From NCBI GenBank assembly GCA_944332555.1, contig CALVKF010000012.1, forward strand, positions 1 through 32,745: a DNA stretch of 32,745 nt. The letters run 5' to 3'. The translations under genes were made by a program, and so were the position numbers. Position 1 is the first letter of the stretch. Every line of letters begins with the position of its first letter. The DNA comes from an uncultured Bacilli bacterium (lineage in GTDB: Bacteria; Bacillota_I; Bacilli_A; RF39; UBA660). The notes under the pieces were generated by a model. The model was not told the origin of the DNA, ran no database searches, and was given only the letters and a program-made list of their open reading frames with translations. Below are positions 5,956 to 15,207 of this stretch, piece by piece.

Positions 5956-6654
5956 TTATGGCTTAAGTATCCTTTTTTCTCCAGGCTCAAATTTTAAGAC
6001 ATTGCCATAAAATTCCATTTCTTTTAACTCACGATTATAAATAATTGCCCCATCATCAAATATTGCATAAACTACCTTTTCTTTATCATCAGCTACCTCT
6101 TGTAAGTCATCTAAATAGTCTTGATCATTACTTGAATGAACATCTAAATAAAATGGATCATCTAAAACTCCAAAACCATCATAAAAAGCAAAGTAATGAT
6201 AATAATTATTTTTAGCAGTAATAAAATATCTTTTTAATTGCAAATCTGCTCCAGCACTTTCTCCTAGTATTATTCCTGGAAAATACTTAATATCATAAAG
6301 TAAATCTTTTTCTTGCACTACTTTACTAAATAACATCTCCGGATTACCTCCAGGAATTACTAGTAAATCAGCCTTATTTATTACATCTTTCAAATATTCT
6401 TTTGAATCACTATAACAATTACATATTACAATATTTTCGCTCTTAATACCTAGTTCTAATAAAAGATCTAAATATTTATTATATCTTCTTTCACCCTTTT
6501 TGAAATATTCATTTATCAATCTATCACTATCAAGTTCTTGTGGAAATGCCCAAGGTATAACTGCAACTTTAAAATCACTTTTAATTATTTCTTTTAATCT
6601 ATCTTTTATTAAATGATAAGAATATTCAACTTTACTTAATAATATACTATACAC
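5956..6654 (-). CDS. Peptidase S51 (dipeptidase E-like) family protein
   Basis: The 232-aa protein has the class I glutamine amidotransferase-like fold of family S51. LLVIPGGNPEML precedes the nucleophile elbow IILGESAGADL with Ser133, and a candidate catalytic His lies in YLDVHSSND. S51 enzymes include dipeptidase E (Asp-X dipeptides) and cyanophycinase; the substrate here is unknown. Start is GTG at 6654 after AAGGAGTGATTTT. It lies between ileS, which has its own terminator, and the tRNA gene; no dedicated promoter is evident. Confidence 0.8.
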   Translation of the reverse strand: MYSILLSKVEYSYHLIKDRLKEIIKSDFKVAVIPWAFPQELDSDRLINEYFKKGERRYNKYLDLLLELGIKSENIVICNCYSDSKEYLKDVINKADLLVIPGGNPEMLFSKVVQEKDLLYDIKYFPGIILGESAGADLQLKRYFITAKNNYYHYFAFYDGFGVLDDPFYLDVHSSNDQDYLDDLQEVADDKEKVVYAIFDDGAIIYNRELKEMEFYGNVLKFEPGEKRILKP

Positions 6655-6667
6655 AAAATCACTCCTT

Positions 6668-6688
6668 AAAAAGGTGCCTATGGCACCC
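6668..6688 (-). terminator. Terminator of ileS
   Basis: GGTGCC, a 3-nt loop and GGCACC followed by five T on the minus strand, starting just after the ileS stop. Compact and GC-rich for this genome. Confidence 0.85.
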
Positions 6689-6691
6689 TAA

Positions 6692-9600
6692 TTATTTCTT
6701 CAAAATAGCAATTAATACTTTTTCTTCATTTATATTAAATTCTTCACCTTGAGTAGCACTATCTAAAATATCATTAGCTAAAGTTTCTTTCTTTATATAT
6801 TCTGCAAAATCTTTTACTGCAGTTTTAACTTTATCACTAGCACTATATTCAATAACTATTCTATCAGTTAATTCTAGATTAGCACTCTTTCGCATTGTTT
6901 GAACTTTTGATACAATTTCTCTGGCAACTCCTTCATTAATTAATTCTTCATTTAATTGCGTATTTAAAATAACATATTCATTATTTTCCATACCAACATT
7001 AAAACCAGTTTTAGCTTCAATTCTAATATCAACCATTGTTGATGTAACTTCTAAAGGTTTACTAGCAACTTCAATAGTAACAATTTCATTTTTCCGAAGT
7101 TTATTAACATCTTGTACAGTTAATTCAAGTAATTTTTCTTGGAATTCTTTTAAGTCTTTTCCTAAAGTTTTACCTACTTCCTTGAAGTTTGGTTTAACAG
7201 TAAAGTTCATAAATTCTGAAGTGTCATCTATAAATGTTACTTTTTTAACATTTAATTCTTCTTTAATCAAATCTGTTAATTCTCCAATTAATAGTTCATT
7301 TTTACCATCAAGTAATATTTCTTCCAGTGGTTGGCGAACTCTAATTTTATTTTCTTCTCGAACATATCTACCAATACTAATTAAATCTCTTACTTTATCC
7401 ATTTTTTCTTCTAATAATTCATCAATATAAACTTCATTATATTTAGGAAAATCAGATGTATGAACAGAATATTCATGGGTTAAATTAGTATAAATTTCTT
7501 CAGATAAGAATGGTACAACTGGAGCCATCATTTGTGATAATCCTACCAATACTTCATAAGTAGTAATGTATACTGATTTTTTCGAATCATTTAAATCAGA
7601 TCCCCAGAAACGATCTCTATTTCTTCTGATATACCAATTAGATAGTTCATCAGATACAAAATCTGTTAGGGCTCTAACTACTTTATTTAAATCATATTCA
7701 TCATAAGATTCAGTTACATATTTAAGCAATTTATTGTATTTACTAATTAACCACCGATCGATCTCATCCCGATCTTCTACTGGAATATTACACTTACTTA
7801 TATCGATATTATCAATATTAGCATACATTGTAAAGAAATTATAGGTGTTTCTTAAAGGATTAAAGAATTTAGAATGTACTTCTTTTAAACCATTAATATC
7901 AAACTTAAGTGGCACCCATACTGGTGAAACATATGGAAGGTAAAATCTAACAGTATCTGCCCCATATTCTTTGATTGTTGTAAATGGTTCAACAATATTA
8001 CCTTTAGATTTGCTCATTTTTTTGCCTTCCGCATCAAGTAATAAATCATTTACTAATACATTTTTAAATGGCGATACTCCTTTAACAAATGTTGAAATAA
8101 CTATTAAAGAATAAAACCAACCACGAGTTTGATCAATTCCTTCACAAATAAAGTCTGCTGGAAATTGAGTTTCAAATATATCATTGTTTTCAAATGGATA
8201 ATGATATTGAGCAAAAGGCATTGAACCAGAGTCAAACCAACAGTCGATTACATCTTTGCAACGAGTCATTTCTCCTCCACATTCCGGACATCTTAAGTGT
8301 ACATCATCAACATAAGGACGATGTAATTCAATTGATTCATCGATATCTTCAATTGCCTTTTCTACTAATTCTTTTCTTGAACCAATCATTTCAGAATGTC
8401 CACAGCTACAAATCCAATAAGGAAGTGGAGTTCCCCAATAACGTGATCTGGAAATTGCCCAGTCTTTCAAATTTTCTAGCCAATTACCAAAACGTTTTTC
8501 TCCAACATACGCCGGATACCAATTGACAGTTTTATTATTAGCTACAATCTTATCTTTAATTTTCGTAATTTCTAGATAATAACTTGGTTTAGAATAATAA
8601 ATTAATGGACTATTACATCTCCAACAATGTGGATAATTATGTGTAATTCTTTGTTTTTTAAATAATTTATCATTTTCTTTTAAATATTTAATTACCTCAT
8701 CACTAGCATCAAATACTAGCATTCCCCGCCATGGGCCTTCCATAAATTTTCCATCATCCCCAACAGGATTATAATATGGCAAATTATATTTACGACAAAC
8801 TCTAGCATCATCTTCACCAAAAGCCCCCGCCATGTGTACTATTCCTGTACCATCTTCATCAGTAACATATGGATCTACTGTAACAAAGAATGCTTTTTTA
8901 TTTAGTTTTGGGCCATCAATTAATCTATCATATTCCCAATATTCCATATCACTACCCTTAAATGTTTTTAAGGTTTTAGCATCATCCCCCAAAACTTTTT
9001 TTACTAAAGATGAAGCTAAAATAAATTTATAGCCTTTACTTTCAACAAGGGAATATTCATAATCCGGATTAACACATAAACCAACATTAGCAAAAAGAGT
9101 CCATGGAGTTGTTGTCCAAACTAAAAAATATACATCTTCATCAGACTTCTTCATTGGCACAATTACAGTATCAACTGGATCTTCTTGATAACCTAAAGCT
9201 ACTTCATGACTAGCAAGTCCTGTTCCGCATCTTGGACAATAAGGTAGTATTTTAGAGCCTTCATAAAATAATCCTTCTTCCCAAAATTTCTTTAAAATCC
9301 ACCATTCTGTTTCAATATAATCATTTTTATAAGTTACATAAGGATGTTTAATATCGATTAATTGTCCCATTTTATTAGTTAAATCCGTAAATGTTTTTTC
9401 ATTACGCATTACTGATTCGCGACATTTTTCATTAAATTCTTTAATACCATAACGTTCGATATCTTTTTTATCCGTAAAGCCTAATTCTTTTTCTACTTGT
9501 AATTCAACTGGCAGTCCATGAGTATCCCATCCTACTTTACGAATAACTTTATATCCTTGCATAGATTTATATTTACAAATAGTATCTTTCAAAAATTTCG

Positions 9601-9784
9601 CCACCAAATGATGAAGTCCGGGATGTCCATTAGCAGTTGCAGGCCCATCATAAAACACAAAATATGGGGCATCTTTCCTTTCATCAATACATTTTTGTAA
9701 TAAATCATCTTTTAACCAACGATCTAAAATTTTTCCTTCAACTTGATCGACTGGTTCTTTACTTAAACTTTTAAACTTTTCCAT
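6692..9784 (-). CDS. ileS: Isoleucyl-tRNA synthetase, IleRS2 type, with GLHH signature
   Basis: Ligates Ile to tRNA-Ile. The 1030-aa length and segments such as GSKILPYCPRCGTGLASHEVALGY fit the long, eukaryote-like IleRS2 class. The KMSKS loop (KKMSKSKGN) lies near residue 590, and CP1 editing and anticodon domains are of normal extent. The HXGH signature is replaced by Gly56-Leu57-His58-His59 in DGPATANGHPGLHH, which swaps the usual first His and third Gly. IleRS2 enzymes are naturally mupirocin-tolerant; this GXHH swap has been reported to give extreme resistance (recalled, not looked up). Start is the ATG at 9784 after GGGAGG; an upstream in-frame ATG lies inside the T-box terminator and is rejected. 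Confidence 0.96.
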   Translation of the reverse strand: MEKFKSLSKEPVDQVEGKILDRWLKDDLLQKCIDERKDAPYFVFYDGPATANGHPGLHHLVAKFLKDTICKYKSMQGYKVIRKVGWDTHGLPVELQVEKELGFTDKKDIERYGIKEFNEKCRESVMRNEKTFTDLTNKMGQLIDIKHPYVTYKNDYIETEWWILKKFWEEGLFYEGSKILPYCPRCGTGLASHEVALGYQEDPVDTVIVPMKKSDEDVYFLVWTTTPWTLFANVGLCVNPDYEYSLVESKGYKFILASSLVKKVLGDDAKTLKTFKGSDMEYWEYDRLIDGPKLNKKAFFVTVDPYVTDEDGTGIVHMAGAFGEDDARVCRKYNLPYYNPVGDDGKFMEGPWRGMLVFDASDEVIKYLKENDKLFKKQRITHNYPHCWRCNSPLIYYSKPSYYLEITKIKDKIVANNKTVNWYPAYVGEKRFGNWLENLKDWAISRSRYWGTPLPYWICSCGHSEMIGSRKELVEKAIEDIDESIELHRPYVDDVHLRCPECGGEMTRCKDVIDCWFDSGSMPFAQYHYPFENNDIFETQFPADFICEGIDQTRGWFYSLIVISTFVKGVSPFKNVLVNDLLLDAEGKKMSKSKGNIVEPFTTIKEYGADTVRFYLPYVSPVWVPLKFDINGLKEVHSKFFNPLRNTYNFFTMYANIDNIDISKCNIPVEDRDEIDRWLISKYNKLLKYVTESYDEYDLNKVVRALTDFVSDELSNWYIRRNRDRFWGSDLNDSKKSVYITTYEVLVGLSQMMAPVVPFLSEEIYTNLTHEYSVHTSDFPKYNEVYIDELLEEKMDKVRDLISIGRYVREENKIRVRQPLEEILLDGKNELLIGELTDLIKEELNVKKVTFIDDTSEFMNFTVKPNFKEVGKTLGKDLKEFQEKLLELTVQDVNKLRKNEIVTIEVASKPLEVTSTMVDIRIEAKTGFNVGMENNEYVILNTQLNEELINEGVAREIVSKVQTMRKSANLELTDRIVIEYSASDKVKTAVKDFAEYIKKETLANDILDSATQGEEFNINEEKVLIAILKK

Positions 9785-9796
9785 AATTTCCTCCCT

Positions 9797-10015
9797 AAAA
9801 AAGGGATGATACCAAAAGGAGTGCTTATAGCACGGTACCATCCCTTAAATTAACTTAATTATCTTAACGCGATTAACGAAATAACTTACTATTTTTCAGT
9901 TATTTAACTCCCGAGTGATTTGTATTTGTTCAATTATATTCTACTTTCACCTAACAAGAACTCTCTAAATAAATCCCAAATACACATGTCTCGTTCTTCG
10001 TTTTTTTCAAAACTT
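9797..10015 (-). promoter_or_regulatory. T-box riboswitch controlling ileS
   Basis: The minus strand has the T-box core AAGGGATGGTACCGTGC near 9832-9848, which can pair in a terminator ending in six T (9797-9802). Upstream, stem I has the AGAGAG...GGTGAAAG pattern around 9937-9966. The likely specifier is ATC (9917-9919), flanked by AA and A, an Ile codon. Uncharged tRNA-Ile should stabilise the antiterminator and switch on ileS. Confidence 0.9.
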
Positions 10016-10021
10016 GTATTA

Positions 10022-10050
10022 ATTATAATATTTTATATTAGTTTAGTCAA
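10022..10050 (-). promoter_or_regulatory. Promoter of the ileS T-box transcript
   Basis: TTGACT (10045-10050), a 17-bp spacer and perfect TATAAT (10022-10027) on the minus strand, just after the stop codon of the preceding membrane-protein gene. Confidence 0.85.
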
Positions 10051-10060
10051 CATTTTTTTG

Positions 10061-10702
10061 CTATTCAACACAATTACCATTACAAAATACATAATTAAAA
10101 CTATTTATAGCTAAACCTTCAAATACATCATAACCAGTTATAGTATAATCATATTCACTATTATAGTAATAATCTCCAAATTCTGTTTCATATTTTATAA
10201 ATTCATCACTATTTAAAATATCTTCAATTTCGCTTTTTAATTGATTAGAATTTTTAGGACTTTGAAATTGCATTAATTCTCCCCAACTAGTTCCAAGATA
10301 AACAGAATAACTAGGTATTGGTATAGATACTTTTTTTTCATCACTTACAATATTATATTCTAACTCTTCACGGCTCTTTGGATAGATATTTTTAGCATCA
10401 TATACATCTACTAAAATATTTCTCACAATACTTAAAACAACAACCAAAACAATACTTAAACTAAATATAATAATTAATTTAGTTTGATTAGCATGTTCTA
10501 AATATTTCTTATCAATTTTCTTTTTTTTCTTGTTTCTTTTAATTAATCTACTTATAAGTATTACAACTACAGATTCAAAAAATGCAAGCATTATAAATAA
10601 CCAAAATTCTAAAGTTGTAATATTAATTGGATAATTCATTATAGCAAATGTTGTAACTATTAATAATATACTTATCCCAATTTCTAATATTGACTTTTTC
10701 AT
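10061..10702 (-). CDS. Unrecognised membrane protein
   Basis: 213 aa. Three hydrophobic segments are visible at about residues 5-24, 33-53 and 74-94. A strongly basic loop (RNKKKKKIDKK) lies between the second and third, so it is probably cytoplasmic. The C-terminal 115 residues form a soluble domain, probably extracellular, with many Tyr and Asp residues and two Cys near the end (FCNGNC). I do not recognise the family. GGGAGG precedes the ATG. It follows the phosphomutase gene by 25 bp and is likely in one operon with it. Confidence 0.7.
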   Translation of the reverse strand: MKKSILEIGISILLIVTTFAIMNYPINITTLEFWLFIMLAFFESVVVILISRLIKRNKKKKKIDKKYLEHANQTKLIIIFSLSIVLVVVLSIVRNILVDVYDAKNIYPKSREELEYNIVSDEKKVSIPIPSYSVYLGTSWGELMQFQSPKNSNQLKSEIEDILNSDEFIKYETEFGDYYYNSEYDYTITGYDVFEGLAINSFNYVFCNGNCVE

Positions 10703-10727
10703 GATACCTCCCTATGACTTAATTGTA

Positions 10728-12107
10728 TCACAAAGTATCGATATTTTCACTATTTTTTTGTATTAGAGGAATATAAATATTTTCTAAAGCCTTAACCCCA
10801 ACTTCACTAGTAGCTTCTCCTCTAAATGTTACATTTGGTCCTGTATTACTTGCTCTAACTAAAGCCCAACCATTAGTATAAGTTACTCTTACTCCATCAA
10901 TATCATTAATTGGATAATTCATACTTTTAGCATATTCCCTAACTTTTTCAACAACTCTAAATTTCATATCATCACTAACCGGTATTTTTATCTCATCAGT
11001 TGCATAATACTTTGGAAAATCTTTGACAATTTTACTCATTTTTTCATTAGTTTTACTCATAATTTCTAGAAGTCTAAGGGTGGCATAAATAGCACTACCA
11101 CAATCAGCATCCCGGTCTCGAAAATAAAGGTGTCCTGAATATTCTCCGCCGAATGGCAAATCATCGCTGTGAACTTTATATTGCGTATAACTAGCCCCAG
11201 TTCGCCACATTACAGGGTTACCTCCAAGCATACGAATATAATCATCAATGCTTTTAGAACATTTTATGTCAAATAGAAAACTTTTCTTAGCAACACTTGC
11301 AAACATATCTTTAATGAAAATTATCATAAGATATTCAATAGGTAGAATTTCTCCGGTATCCATAACTACTCCAATTCTATCGCCATCCCCATCATAAGCA
11401 ACACCAAAATCCGCTTTATTATCTTTTACAGCTTTTTGTAACTGTACCATATTTTCTCTAACTGCTGGATCAGGATGATGCGCCGGAAAATTACCATCCA
11501 TGATATCATTGATATAAATTGGATGACAAAATGTCGAATCAAAAACTTTACGCACCAATAATGCTGTTGCTCCATTGCCGGGATCGATTACTATTTTTCT
11601 TTTATTCTTACCATATTTAATTGAATATTTTAAATATTCAATATATTTATCAGTAATATTTGAATTACTAATACTCCCCGTGCCACTTTTAAAATTACCA
11701 GCAAGGGTATAGTTTTTAAAATCTTCAATCATCTCACCACGAGCATTAATCATTCCATCAAAAGAAAATTTAAAACCATTATCACTCGGAGGATTATGAG
11801 AAGCGGTTACCATAATTCCTGGCATTTGATTTAGATAGCGTCCATAATAATTCATTGGTGTAGTCGTTAAATTATAATTAATAATATTACACCCACTAGA
11901 GGTTATACCTTTAATCAAGTTTTGGGATAAAGTCTCACTGGAAAGCCTATTATCATGAGAAACTATACAAGTATTTTTATTATACTTCTCTTGCAAATAT
12001 GAGCCATAACTTCTACCAATTGTATAAGCCGTTTGTTCATTTATTTCACTGGGATATACTCCTCTTATGTCATAAGCTCGAAATATAACTTCATTTATAC
12101 TTTCCAA
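10728..12107 (-). CDS. manB: Phosphomannomutase/phosphoglucomutase
   Basis: The 459-aa protein is an alpha-D-phosphohexomutase that moves phosphate between C1 and C6 of hexoses for glycan precursors. All four signature sites are present: the phosphoserine loop VTASHNPP near residue 100, the metal loop YDGDGDRIG near 240, the sugar loop GGEYSGH near 320 and the phosphate site RASNTGPN near 415. GGEYSGH does not by itself separate Man from Glc specificity. The start is TTG at 12107 after AGGTTGTGA. It lies 17 bp after the purine nucleoside phosphorylase gene, probably in the same transcript. Confidence 0.9.
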   Translation of the reverse strand: MESINEVIFRAYDIRGVYPSEINEQTAYTIGRSYGSYLQEKYNKNTCIVSHDNRLSSETLSQNLIKGITSSGCNIINYNLTTTPMNYYGRYLNQMPGIMVTASHNPPSDNGFKFSFDGMINARGEMIEDFKNYTLAGNFKSGTGSISNSNITDKYIEYLKYSIKYGKNKRKIVIDPGNGATALLVRKVFDSTFCHPIYINDIMDGNFPAHHPDPAVRENMVQLQKAVKDNKADFGVAYDGDGDRIGVVMDTGEILPIEYLMIIFIKDMFASVAKKSFLFDIKCSKSIDDYIRMLGGNPVMWRTGASYTQYKVHSDDLPFGGEYSGHLYFRDRDADCGSAIYATLRLLEIMSKTNEKMSKIVKDFPKYYATDEIKIPVSDDMKFRVVEKVREYAKSMNYPINDIDGVRVTYTNGWALVRASNTGPNVTFRGEATSEVGVKALENIYIPLIQKNSENIDTL

Positions 12108-12124
12108 TTAAATCACAACCTTTT

Positions 12125-12862
12125 TTATTTTATTATTGCTATTAAAGCTAATTTTATCATATCATTTAATCTATTTTGTCTATCTTCAATACTCATTACA
12201 GTATTCGAAAATTTTGAATCAGCAACGGTAGCCATAGCAGTTGCAGCAACATTTAAACTATTTGCAACATGAATTAAAGCAAAAGCTTCCATTTCTTCTC
12301 CTAAAATTTCATATTCTTTAGGTATTCTATTTAAAACTCGATCATAATCAATATAAGGGCCATAAACATCCATAGTAGTTAACATTCCTTCATGAATTTT
12401 ATCGCTCATTCCTAGTTCTTCCGCAGTCTTTTTAATTGTTTCATTTAAATCTTTACTAGCTACAACTACATGTTCTTTATAATCATTATAAGTATAAGCA
12501 AAATTTGATTCACTATAAACTTTATCACTTAATAAAATTTCTCCAACCCCTGCCTTAGGACTTACTGCCCCACAAGTTCCAATACGAATAATTTTTTTAA
12601 CACCAAAGAAATGGATTAATTCAAAAGCATAAATACTCATACTTGGCATACCCATACCACTCCCCATAACTGTTACCTTAATCCCATTATAAGTACCAGT
12701 ATACCCAAGCATATTACGAACACTTGTCACAAGTTTGGCATCATCCAAAAAATTTTCAGCAATATATTTAGCTCGCAAAGGATCTCCAGGCATTAATACC
12801 AGTGAAGCAATATCCTCCTTATTATCAACTTTAATATGAATAGGTTCTTCTCCAATAAACAT
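12125..12862 (-). CDS. deoD: Purine nucleoside phosphorylase, DeoD type
   Basis: The 245-aa protein matches hexameric DeoD phosphorylases, which split purine (deoxy)nucleosides with phosphate in salvage. Visible are the phosphate-binding region MPGDPLRAKYIA, GSGMGMPSM, RIGTCGAV and the ribose-binding EMEAFAL. Asp in TVADSKFS is the probable catalytic acid. I chose the ATG at 12862, 6 nt after GAAGGATGTG. A longer reading frame begins at 12913 but would start inside the -35 box of the gene's own promoter. Confidence 0.93.
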   Translation of the reverse strand: MFIGEEPIHIKVDNKEDIASLVLMPGDPLRAKYIAENFLDDAKLVTSVRNMLGYTGTYNGIKVTVMGSGMGMPSMSIYAFELIHFFGVKKIIRIGTCGAVSPKAGVGEILLSDKVYSESNFAYTYNDYKEHVVVASKDLNETIKKTAEELGMSDKIHEGMLTTMDVYGPYIDYDRVLNRIPKEYEILGEEMEAFALIHVANSLNVAATAMATVADSKFSNTVMSIEDRQNRLNDMIKLALIAIIK

Positions 12863-12884
12863 AAATTCACATCCTTCTATAATA

Positions 12885-12913
12885 ATTTTAACAAAATTAA
12901 TTTTAATTGACAA
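12885..12913 (-). promoter_or_regulatory. Promoter of the deoD operon
   Basis: TTGTCA (12908-12913), a 17-bp spacer and TAAAAT (12885-12890) on the minus strand, about 22 bp before the chosen deoD start. Confidence 0.7.
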
Positions 12914-12943
12914 TAAAAGCCTTATTTTTTTGTTAAATTAATG

Positions 12944-12972
12944 TCAAAAAAAGCAACTTATTTATAAGTTAC
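12944..12972 (-). terminator. Terminator overlapping the stop of the 12962-13783 gene
   Basis: On the minus strand AACTTAT and ATAAGTT form a stem around a 2-nt loop, followed by GC and seven T. The stop codon TAA lies inside the hairpin. Confidence 0.7.
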
Positions 12973-13783
12973 GCCTTAAATCATTACTATTTATTACACT
13001 TTCTAATATTTCACTTGCCTTATTACTACATTTGCTTTTAAATAAATATTTACTAACCAATGATTTTAATTCTAATCGAGTTGTATCACTAGCTAGTGTT
13101 ATTATACTTTGAAGTAAATACTTAATAAAATTATAATATTCTATTTTAGCATTTATTTCTTCATCACTTTGATTAATTACAAACTTTACTATTGTTATAA
13201 ATCTTTCACTTAATAATTGATCTTTATACATTACATGATATTTATTATGAACATTATAAAAATCTTTTACTCTCTCACTAAATTTTAATATCACTTTTCT
13301 AATCTCAAAATTATTTTTAAGTAAAACATCTTCAATACTAGGAACTAAATAACTGATATTATATACCATATCATTAAATCCATCTTCATAAGCAATACTT
13401 AATAAATACATTAATTCATCTACTAACAACCAATTTTTTAAAGATTCATAATAATTATTTAAAAACAGCAAATTAGCAACAATTAATTCATTCATTACTC
13501 TTATAGCTGCTTGTTTTTCTATTTCTAAATTATTTGGAACTATTTTTAATTCCGTTTCAAAAAAAGAATATTTTTCTTTTAATTCAGCAATCAAATCTAA
13601 TATTTGTTTAGAATAAATAGAATTATAAGTTATTAAATCTTCTTCCATTTTTCTTTGTCTAATTAATTCATCTACTACCATTTTATATTCTAAACTATTC
13701 TTTTGTCCTATTTTATCTAAATATTCTAATTTTTGATATAACGTCTTTATAATTATTGCTTTCTCTAATAAATCTGTAAGCAT
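12962..13783 (-). CDS. Unrecognised all-helical protein
   Basis: 273 aa, very rich in Leu, Ile, Lys, Glu and Asn. It appears all-alpha with no membrane segment, signal or known motif. A charged stretch near residues 36-50 (VVDELIRQRKMEEDL) could form a short coiled coil. I chose the ATG at 13783, 5 nt after GAGGTG, over an in-frame TTG at 13798. It has its own promoter and terminator, so it is transcribed alone. I do not recognise the family. Confidence 0.75.
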   Translation of the reverse strand: MLTDLLEKAIIIKTLYQKLEYLDKIGQKNSLEYKMVVDELIRQRKMEEDLITYNSIYSKQILDLIAELKEKYSFFETELKIVPNNLEIEKQAAIRVMNELIVANLLFLNNYYESLKNWLLVDELMYLLSIAYEDGFNDMVYNISYLVPSIEDVLLKNNFEIRKVILKFSERVKDFYNVHNKYHVMYKDQLLSERFITIVKFVINQSDEEINAKIEYYNFIKYLLQSIITLASDTTRLELKSLVSKYLFKSKCSNKASEILESVINSNDLRRNL

Positions 13784-13807
13784 TATATTGCACCTCAAAC
13801 GAAAACT

Positions 13808-13836
13808 ATATTATCATATTTTTCTTACTAATTCAA
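13808..13836 (-). promoter_or_regulatory. Promoter of the 12962-13783 gene
   Basis: TTGAAT (13831-13836), a 17-bp spacer and TAATAT (13808-13813) on the minus strand. Confidence 0.6.
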
Positions 13837-13845
13837 AAGATTTAA

Positions 13846-14295
13846 TTATTCTACACTTTTAATTAAATCAGCCACATCATCTTGATCATACGTTACTTTT
13901 AAAGTCTCATCTTGATAAGTTAATACCGCATTATCTACTTTTAATATAACTTCATTATCATTATCTAAAAATTCTAATGTATAACCTAAATCTGCATTTT
14001 CTTCTAAATTATTATAATTATCTATTTTCGCATCATGAAATATATCTACTAAATCATCAACTACTTCTTCATTTGTTATAAACACAATTTTCCCATTTTC
14101 TACTTCGCCATCTTCATTAGTTGTATCACTATATTCAACCTTAACTATATAAGTATTATATAAATCAGTTTTTATAGAATCTACAAAATCATTAAATTCC
14201 CTATTTTTATTTATTAATAAAATTGTTCCTAATAATACTAAAATAACAAATATTATTAAAATTACAATCACAAAACTTTTTTGTCTTCTATCCAT
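13846..14295 (-). CDS. Unrecognised single-pass exported protein
   Basis: 149 aa. A basic N-terminus (MDRRQKS) leads into one long hydrophobic segment at about residues 7-29, followed by an acidic extracellular domain rich in Asp, Glu and Asn. There is no lipobox Cys or clear signal-peptidase site, so it is probably a membrane-anchored surface protein. The family is not recognised. A likely promoter lies at 14319-14346. Confidence 0.7.
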   Translation of the reverse strand: MDRRQKSFVIVILIIFVILVLLGTILLINKNREFNDFVDSIKTDLYNTYIVKVEYSDTTNEDGEVENGKIVFITNEEVVDDLVDIFHDAKIDNYNNLEENADLGYTLEFLDNDNEVILKVDNAVLTYQDETLKVTYDQDDVADLIKSVE

Positions 14296-14318
14296 TTATA
14301 TCACCATACTTCTTCTTT

Positions 14319-14346
14319 ATTTTAACACAATCACCAAAAATAACAA
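14319..14346 (-). promoter_or_regulatory. Probable promoter of the 13846-14295 gene
   Basis: TTGTTA (14341-14346), a 16-bp spacer and TAAAAT (14319-14324), with TG one base before the -10. It lies in the 54-bp gap after the CDF transporter. Confidence 0.55.
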
Positions 14347-14349
14347 GTA

Positions 14350-15207
14350 TTAAATCGGATTAACATGAATAATTGTAACATATATATCATCTAGGGCACT
14401 TATTTCTTCTTCTAGTTTGTTGGCAATATCGTGAGATTCAAAAGTACTTAAATTGCCATCAACAAATATAGTAAATGACACTTGATATAAATAACCAACT
14501 GGTGTTGCATTAAAATGTTGAATCTTTTTTACTTCTTTATATTTTTTTATTATATCCATAACTTCCTTTTTAGTATCTTCATTCATCGCTTTATCCATTA
14601 AGACATCATAACTATCTATAAATATTTTAATACCTGTAATTAATATAAATATTGAAATACCTATACCTACAATACTATCTACAAAATTAATTTCATAATA
14701 CATGAGTATTCCTGATAAGAGGGTAAAAAAAGTTACTATCATATCATTACGATGATCTTTAGAATTAGCTAGTATTAATAAATTATTATACACTTTAGCA
14801 ACCTTATTAGTATACAAAAATAATCCTAATTTAACTAATATCGTAATAATACAAACAATTATATACCAAATAGAAAAATTAAAAGCACTTGGATCAAATA
14901 AAGATACTAAAGAATCTTTAAATACTGTTATAGCCACGAGAATAATTAAGATACTTATAAGCATTGAATATATGTATTCAGCTTTCCCATGACCTAAATG
15001 ATGATCTTCATCTCTAGGTTTACTAGCTATTTTATTACCAACAAAAGTTAATATTGATGAGATTATATCACTAGCGCTATTTATACTATCAGCAATCATT
15101 GCTTGACTATTAGTAATTATGCCCACAATACCTTTAATAATAAGTAAAAAAAGATTGCCAAGTATACCTAATATACTAGCAATTTTTCCGGATTTATATC
15201 TATTCAT
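14350..15207 (-). CDS. Cation diffusion facilitator family transporter
   Basis: The 285-aa protein has the CDF layout of six membrane segments in the first ~200 residues and a C-terminal cytoplasmic domain. Metal-site motifs are visible: MIADSINSASDIISS in helix 2 and HHLGHGKAEY in the loop before helix 3. Members export Zn, Mn, Fe or Co in exchange for protons; the metal is not evident here. The ATG at 15207 follows AAAGGAG and overlaps the end of the deacylase gene by 8 nt, implying coupled translation. A longer in-frame start at 15237 lacks a ribosome site. Confidence 0.9.
   Translation of the reverse strand: MNRYKSGKIASILGILGNLFLLIIKGIVGIITNSQAMIADSINSASDIISSILTFVGNKIASKPRDEDHHLGHGKAEYIYSMLISILIILVAITVFKDSLVSLFDPSAFNFSIWYIIVCIITILVKLGLFLYTNKVAKVYNNLLILANSKDHRNDMIVTFFTLLSGILMYYEINFVDSIVGIGISIFILITGIKIFIDSYDVLMDKAMNEDTKKEVMDIIKKYKEVKKIQHFNATPVGYLYQVSFTIFVDGNLSTFESHDIANKLEEEISALDDIYVTIIHVNPI

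Noticed and set aside
9785..9841. Longer N-terminus of IleRS
   Set aside because: The added residues are encoded within the T-box terminator hairpin; the ATG at 9784 has a strong ribosome site.
12863..12913. Longer N-terminus of DeoD
   Set aside because: The upstream start overlaps the -35 box of the promoter and lacks a ribosome site.
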